Shown here piece after piece: positions 60,838 to 64,000 of a DNA stretch of 64,000 nt. The position numbers were made by a program, and so were the translations under genes. A model generated the notes under the pieces. It did not search any database. It was not told the origin of the DNA and saw nothing but the letters and a program-made list of their open reading frames with translations. The stretch is taken from contig NWQQ01000020.1 in assembly GCA_002798255.1 (NCBI GenBank), forward strand, positions 62,001-126,000, read 5' to 3'. The stretch is from Lysobacteraceae bacterium NML95-0200 (GTDB taxonomy: Bacteria; Pseudomonadota; Gammaproteobacteria; Xanthomonadales; Xanthomonadaceae). Numbering within the stretch: position 1 is the first letter of the stretch; every line of letters starts with the position of its first letter.

Positions 60838-61170
60838 ATGACGGAAGAAAGTCGTAAAACCACTAAAAAAGTGGCGGCTACTGGAAGACCCAAGCCGCCT
60901 GCCGCTGGGAAAGGGCGACCCAAGGGGGCGAAAAACAAAACCACGCGCCAAGCACGCGAGGCGATTGCTTTGGCCGTGGACGGCAATGCCCACAAGCTGG
61001 GCGAGTGGCTGGACAAGATTGAGCGAGAGGATGGGGCAAGGGCTGCCTTTGAGTGCTTCATGAAAATGACCGAGTACCACGTCCCCAAGCTGGCGCGTAC
61101 CGAGCTGTCCGGCACCGATGGTGGGCCGCTTCAGGTCATCGTGCAGCGGTTCACGGAGGCCGGCGAGTGA
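60838..61170 (+). CDS. Terminase small subunit-like protein
   Basis: A 110-residue protein: a basic, flexible start (GRPKPPAAGKGRPKGAKNKT) followed by helical TRQAREAIALAVDGNAHKLG. GRPKGxKNK is typical of DUF5681/terminase-small-like proteins that recognise phage DNA for packaging. AAGG precedes ATG 60838 by six bases. GTGA couples it to terL. Confidence 0.75.
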   Translation: MTEESRKTTKKVAATGRPKPPAAGKGRPKGAKNKTTRQAREAIALAVDGNAHKLGEWLDKIEREDGARAAFECFMKMTEYHVPKLARTELSGTDGGPLQVIVQRFTEAGE

Positions 61171-62540
61171 CGGCCATCACGCTCCCGGCCAACGGATGGC
61201 GGCCGCGCCCGTATCAGCTGGGCGCCTGGGGGGCGCTGGAGCGTGGAGTAAAGCGCTTGGCGCTGGCATGGCATCGACGCGCGGGCAAGGACGAGCTTTG
61301 CCTGCACTGGACGGCATGCGCTGCGATGCAGCGGGTTGGGCCGTACTGGCACATGTTGCCGCAGGCCAATCAGGCGCGTAAGGCCATTTGGGATGCCGTC
61401 AATCCGATGACGGGGCGCCGGCGTATCGATGACGCATTTCCGCCGGAAATCATTGCCGACAGACGCGAAACCGACATGTTCATCCGTTTCAAAAACGGGG
61501 CGACATGGCAGGTAGTGGGCAGCGACAACTACAACTCGCTGGTTGGTTCGCCGCCGGTGGGCGTGGTGTTTTCCGAGTATGCGCTGGCCGACCCGCAGGC
61601 GTGGGCAATGCTTCGTCCGATTCTGGCCGAGAACGGAGGCTGGGCGCTGTTCATCAGCACGCCGCGCGGAAGAAACCATTTTCAACGAATGATGGATTTC
61701 GCGCGTGGCAATGACGAGTGGTATGGCGAGGTCTTACCTGTAAGCAAGACCAGGGCAATACCGGCACGGGTCATCGAGCAAGAGCTGGCCGAGCTGACCG
61801 CTGAGCGTGGCGAAATGGAAGCCCGGGCGGTCATCGCGCAGGAATACGAGTGCAGCTTTGATGCGGCCATCCCGGGCGCCTACTACGCGGATTGGCTCAA
61901 TACGGCAGAACAGGAAGGCCGTGTTGGCAGTGTGCCGCATGACCCGAGCCTGCCGGTGTTTACGGCGTGGGATCTGGGCATCGGCGACAGTACGGCCATC
62001 TGGTTTTATCAGATGAGCGGCGGCGAGCTGAGGGTCATCGACTATCTGGAAAGCTCCGGTGTGGGACTGGACTGGTATGCGGCCAGGCTGCGCGAGCGTG
62101 GCTACAGCTATGCCGGGCACACGCTGCCGCATGATGCCGATGTGAGTGAGTTGGGCACTGGCCGCCGCCGGGTGGACGTGTTGCGCAATGAGCATGGCAT
62201 CCATGCGCGGGTGCTGCCGCGTACCAGTGTGGATGACGGCATTCAGGCCGTGCGCCGTTTGCTGCCGCGCTGCCGGTTTGATGCAACGCGCTGCGAGCGA
62301 GGGTTGGACGCACTGCGCAACTATCAGCGTGAGTGGAGCGACAAGCTGCGCACCTTCCGCGACCGGCCGCTGCATGACTGGACGAGCCACGCGGCGGATG
62401 CGTTCCGCTATCTGGCACTGGGTGAGCGTGACATGACCGAAGCAAAGCCCGAGCGCAAGCCGGGCATCAAGCCGTTTACGCGCGAGTGGCTGTTTGCAGC
62501 CGAAAAAGAAACCACGATTTCCAAGGGGTATTACCAATGA
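61167..62540 (+). CDS. terL: Terminase large subunit
   Basis: A 457-residue packaging motor starting at GTG 61167 with GGAGG seven bases upstream. The ATPase has AWHRRAGKDEL as the variant Walker A and VGVVFSEYAL as Walker B, with STPRGRNHF as coupling motif. The RNase H-like nuclease starts AWDLGIGDSTAIW and includes LPHDADV and a late HAADAFRY. Both domains are complete. ATGA couples it to the portal gene. Confidence 0.92.
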   Translation: MTAITLPANGWRPRPYQLGAWGALERGVKRLALAWHRRAGKDELCLHWTACAAMQRVGPYWHMLPQANQARKAIWDAVNPMTGRRRIDDAFPPEIIADRRETDMFIRFKNGATWQVVGSDNYNSLVGSPPVGVVFSEYALADPQAWAMLRPILAENGGWALFISTPRGRNHFQRMMDFARGNDEWYGEVLPVSKTRAIPARVIEQELAELTAERGEMEARAVIAQEYECSFDAAIPGAYYADWLNTAEQEGRVGSVPHDPSLPVFTAWDLGIGDSTAIWFYQMSGGELRVIDYLESSGVGLDWYAARLRERGYSYAGHTLPHDADVSELGTGRRRVDVLRNEHGIHARVLPRTSVDDGIQAVRRLLPRCRFDATRCERGLDALRNYQREWSDKLRTFRDRPLHDWTSHAADAFRYLALGERDMTEAKPERKPGIKPFTREWLFAAEKETTISKGYYQ

Positions 62541-64000
62541 GTATCGAAGCGATGGCAGCGCTGGACGAGGGGCTGACTGTGGCCGATTTGGCGGGTGAGG
62601 CCGAGAGGCAGAAAGAGCGTGCTGTGCGCCAGCAGGTGCAGGCATGGCACAGCGAGCGTGAGGCAGCGCGCGAGTTCGACAAGGCCGTGCGTGAGCAGAT
62701 TGCAAAAGACCGCCGCTATGCGCGTGGCGACAGTGGCTTTGAGGTCTCGACCAACATTCTGGGGGCGAACATCGACACGATGGTGTCGTTCATCTACAGC
62801 CGTGACCCGGATGTGGACGTGTTGCCCGCGCAACTGGTGGAAGCGCCGAAGGAGCAGCCGCCGCAACCGCCTGGCGACTTGCAGCAGGCCGCGTTTGCTG
62901 CCGGTTCGCAACTGGCGGCCGAGCAGGCCGAGTATCAGCAAGCCATGGCCGAATACGAGCAGGCGATGGCGCTGTATCAGCAACAGCAGGCACAGCGTCG
63001 GCAGGTGCGCATCGAGCGGGCGCTGTTTGCGCAAACCATCGAAGTGGTGGTGGGCAAACTCTGGAAGCGTGCCCGGCTCAAGCGCCAAGCTCGCCGCGCC
63101 GTGCGCTCAACGCTGACCACTGGCATTGGCTGGGTGAAGGTGAGCTGGCAGGAACGCACACAGCGTGACCCGGTGGTGCAGAAGCAGCTCAATGACCTGC
63201 AAGACAACCTGCGCTGGATTGCCCGGCAAATCGACGAGTTGGACGACCCGGCCAATGCGGGAGAGCTGGAAGGCCGCAAGCTGGCCATCGAGCAGCAGAT
63301 GGCCGGGTTGCGTGAACGTGCTGAGCGCGTGGTGGCACGCGGGCTGGCGATTGATTTTGTCTCATCTGAAAACATGCAGGTGGCGCCCGGTGTTGCACTG
63401 ATGGAATACCAGGACGCGCCGTGGGTGGCTGAGCGCATTTTCATGACGCTGCACGATGCGGCCGTGCGCTGGCCGGACGTGCCCATCGACAAGCTGCGCC
63501 GGGCGACCCGCTGGCAGCGCCGCACACCCAAGCGTGAGCATGCCGCGCCGGAAGGTGACGTTGGCCAGCACGAGGCCGATCAGTTTGTGGCTGGTGACAG
63601 CGTGACCAGCGGGCAGCGCAGCGATAACGATTTCATCTGCGTGTGGGAAAAGTGGTCGCTTGATGACGGTCTGGTGTACCGCACCGCCGAAGGGCTGGAC
63701 TTCTGGCTGGACGAGCCAGCGCCGCCGAATGTGATGAGTGGGCGCTTCTATGGGTACTTCGCGTTGGCCTTCCTCGAAGTCGATGGCGAGCGTGCGCCGG
63801 AATCGTTGGTGGCGCGTAGCTGGAAGCTGGCGAACGAGTACAACCGCACGCGCAGCGCGTTGGCGGAGATGCGCCGCCGCAGCTATCCGGGTGTGCTGTT
63901 CGACGAAGGTGAGCTGGCGCCCAGTTATGCCGCCAAGTTGGCGAACAATGCGCGGCAGGAGTTCATCGGCATCAAGACGGTATCTGGCCGCACGGTGGGC
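62537..64000 (+). CDS. Portal protein (partial, runs off window)
   Basis: The first 488 residues of a portal-like protein. The start overlaps the terL stop. NILGANIDTMVSFIYSRDPD is the typical early portal segment, followed by a Gln/Ala-rich coiled region (AEQAEYQQAMAEYEQAMALY) and the stem/clip region WVKVSWQERTQRD. WKLANEYNRTRSALAEMRRR comes later. Identification rests on position after terL and these patterns. The 3' end is outside the window. Confidence 0.8.
   Translation, partial: MSIEAMAALDEGLTVADLAGEAERQKERAVRQQVQAWHSEREAAREFDKAVREQIAKDRRYARGDSGFEVSTNILGANIDTMVSFIYSRDPDVDVLPAQLVEAPKEQPPQPPGDLQQAAFAAGSQLAAEQAEYQQAMAEYEQAMALYQQQQAQRRQVRIERALFAQTIEVVVGKLWKRARLKRQARRAVRSTLTTGIGWVKVSWQERTQRDPVVQKQLNDLQDNLRWIARQIDELDDPANAGELEGRKLAIEQQMAGLRERAERVVARGLAIDFVSSENMQVAPGVALMEYQDAPWVAERIFMTLHDAAVRWPDVPIDKLRRATRWQRRTPKREHAAPEGDVGQHEADQFVAGDSVTSGQRSDNDFICVWEKWSLDDGLVYRTAEGLDFWLDEPAPPNVMSGRFYGYFALAFLEVDGERAPESLVARSWKLANEYNRTRSALAEMRRRSYPGVLFDEGELAPSYAAKLANNARQEFIGIKTVSGRTVG

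Larger units (their letters stand above)
45294..64000. mobile_element. Integrated temperate prophage (left end; continues past the window)
   Basis: Phage genes run without interruption from a lambda-type integrase beside tRNA-Pro to terS, terL and portal at the window edge. The order (int-xis, antirepressors, recombination genes, pL, lysogenic genes, cI-cro, replication gene with iterons, terminase, portal) is lambdoid. The left boundary is somewhere in the tRNA-Pro 3' half; the right boundary and head/tail genes are outside. No early-region stop or inactivating lesion was found apart from a shortened antirepressor, so it may be functional. Confidence 0.93.

Overview
The window is about 45 kb of bacterial chromosome followed by roughly 19 kb of an integrated temperate phage that runs off the right edge. 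Base composition is GC-rich. Gene order points to a gammaproteobacterium, most likely Xanthomonadales/Lysobacterales: leuS-lptE-holA-nadD-rsfS-rlmH, ftsY divergent from rsmD-coaD-ferredoxin-ggt, yggX-mutY-asmA-ftsY, rplT-pheST-ihfA-merR-tRNA-Pro, and a UbiM-type ubiquinone hydroxylase. This placement is inference from synteny and protein style, not from a marker gene.

Host part, left to right. 1-1566 carries nth (cut by the window edge), a small unknown gene and an enoyl-CoA hydratase. 1730-6544 has a periplasmic FKBP-like protein, DUF1289, a Nudix CoA pyrophosphatase, a sulfurtransferase, a PCuAC copper chaperone, a small acidic protein, a periplasmic cyclophilin and a methyltransferase. 6615-10005 has a TonB-dependent receptor and a PF11397-type glycosyltransferase, followed by a 630-base gene-free stretch of dispersed repeats. 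10640-17172 has an ABC-F protein, metY, a Na/Pi cotransporter and ubiM. 17186-23093 is a long leftward housekeeping operon (leuS, lptE, holA, nadD, rsfS, rlmH). 23261-29409 is a CzcCBA-type metal efflux operon with a small His-rich secreted protein in front. 30134-31145 has cnoX and tRNA-Leu(CAA). Beside this tRNA lies a truncated integrase whose 3' side runs directly into the broken 3' end of pncC. 31875-35645 is yggX-mutY-asmA-ftsY, and 35700-40312 is rsmD, coaD, a lipoprotein, a ferredoxin, ggt and an MBL hydrolase. 40539-45370 is rpmI-rplT-pheST-ihfA-merR and tRNA-Pro(GGG).

Prophage part (45294 to beyond 64000). A lambda-Int-like integrase sits next to tRNA-Pro. A leftward cluster holds int, xis, three small or exonuclease genes and two paralogous P22-type antirepressor genes. 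The antirepressors sit behind a leader with the signature of a C4-type antisense RNA: two sense boxes, the complementary boxes, then the same sense boxes again over the antirepressor Shine-Dalgarno. A divergent toxin-antitoxin-like operon follows. A second leftward operon carries rdgC, recT and a YqaJ exonuclease, driven by a clear pL promoter. Between pL and pR lie a terminator-bracketed DUF4258/HTH moron and a leftward lysogenic operon of a short CI-like repressor, a nucleotidyltransferase, an unknown 328-residue protein and a small two-helix membrane protein, each start overlapping the previous stop. The rightward operon runs cro, small genes, a lambda-O-like replication protein with palindromic iterons inside it (probable origin), two unknown genes, terS, terL and portal.

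How the phage switch may work. Five 16-bp operators of the form RTTAG-N6-CTAAY lie at exact 25-bp intervals over pL (two) and pR/cI (three). The repressor has no LexA-type peptidase domain. The C4-controlled antirepressors are therefore an attractive route to induction; this is a model, not something the sequence proves.
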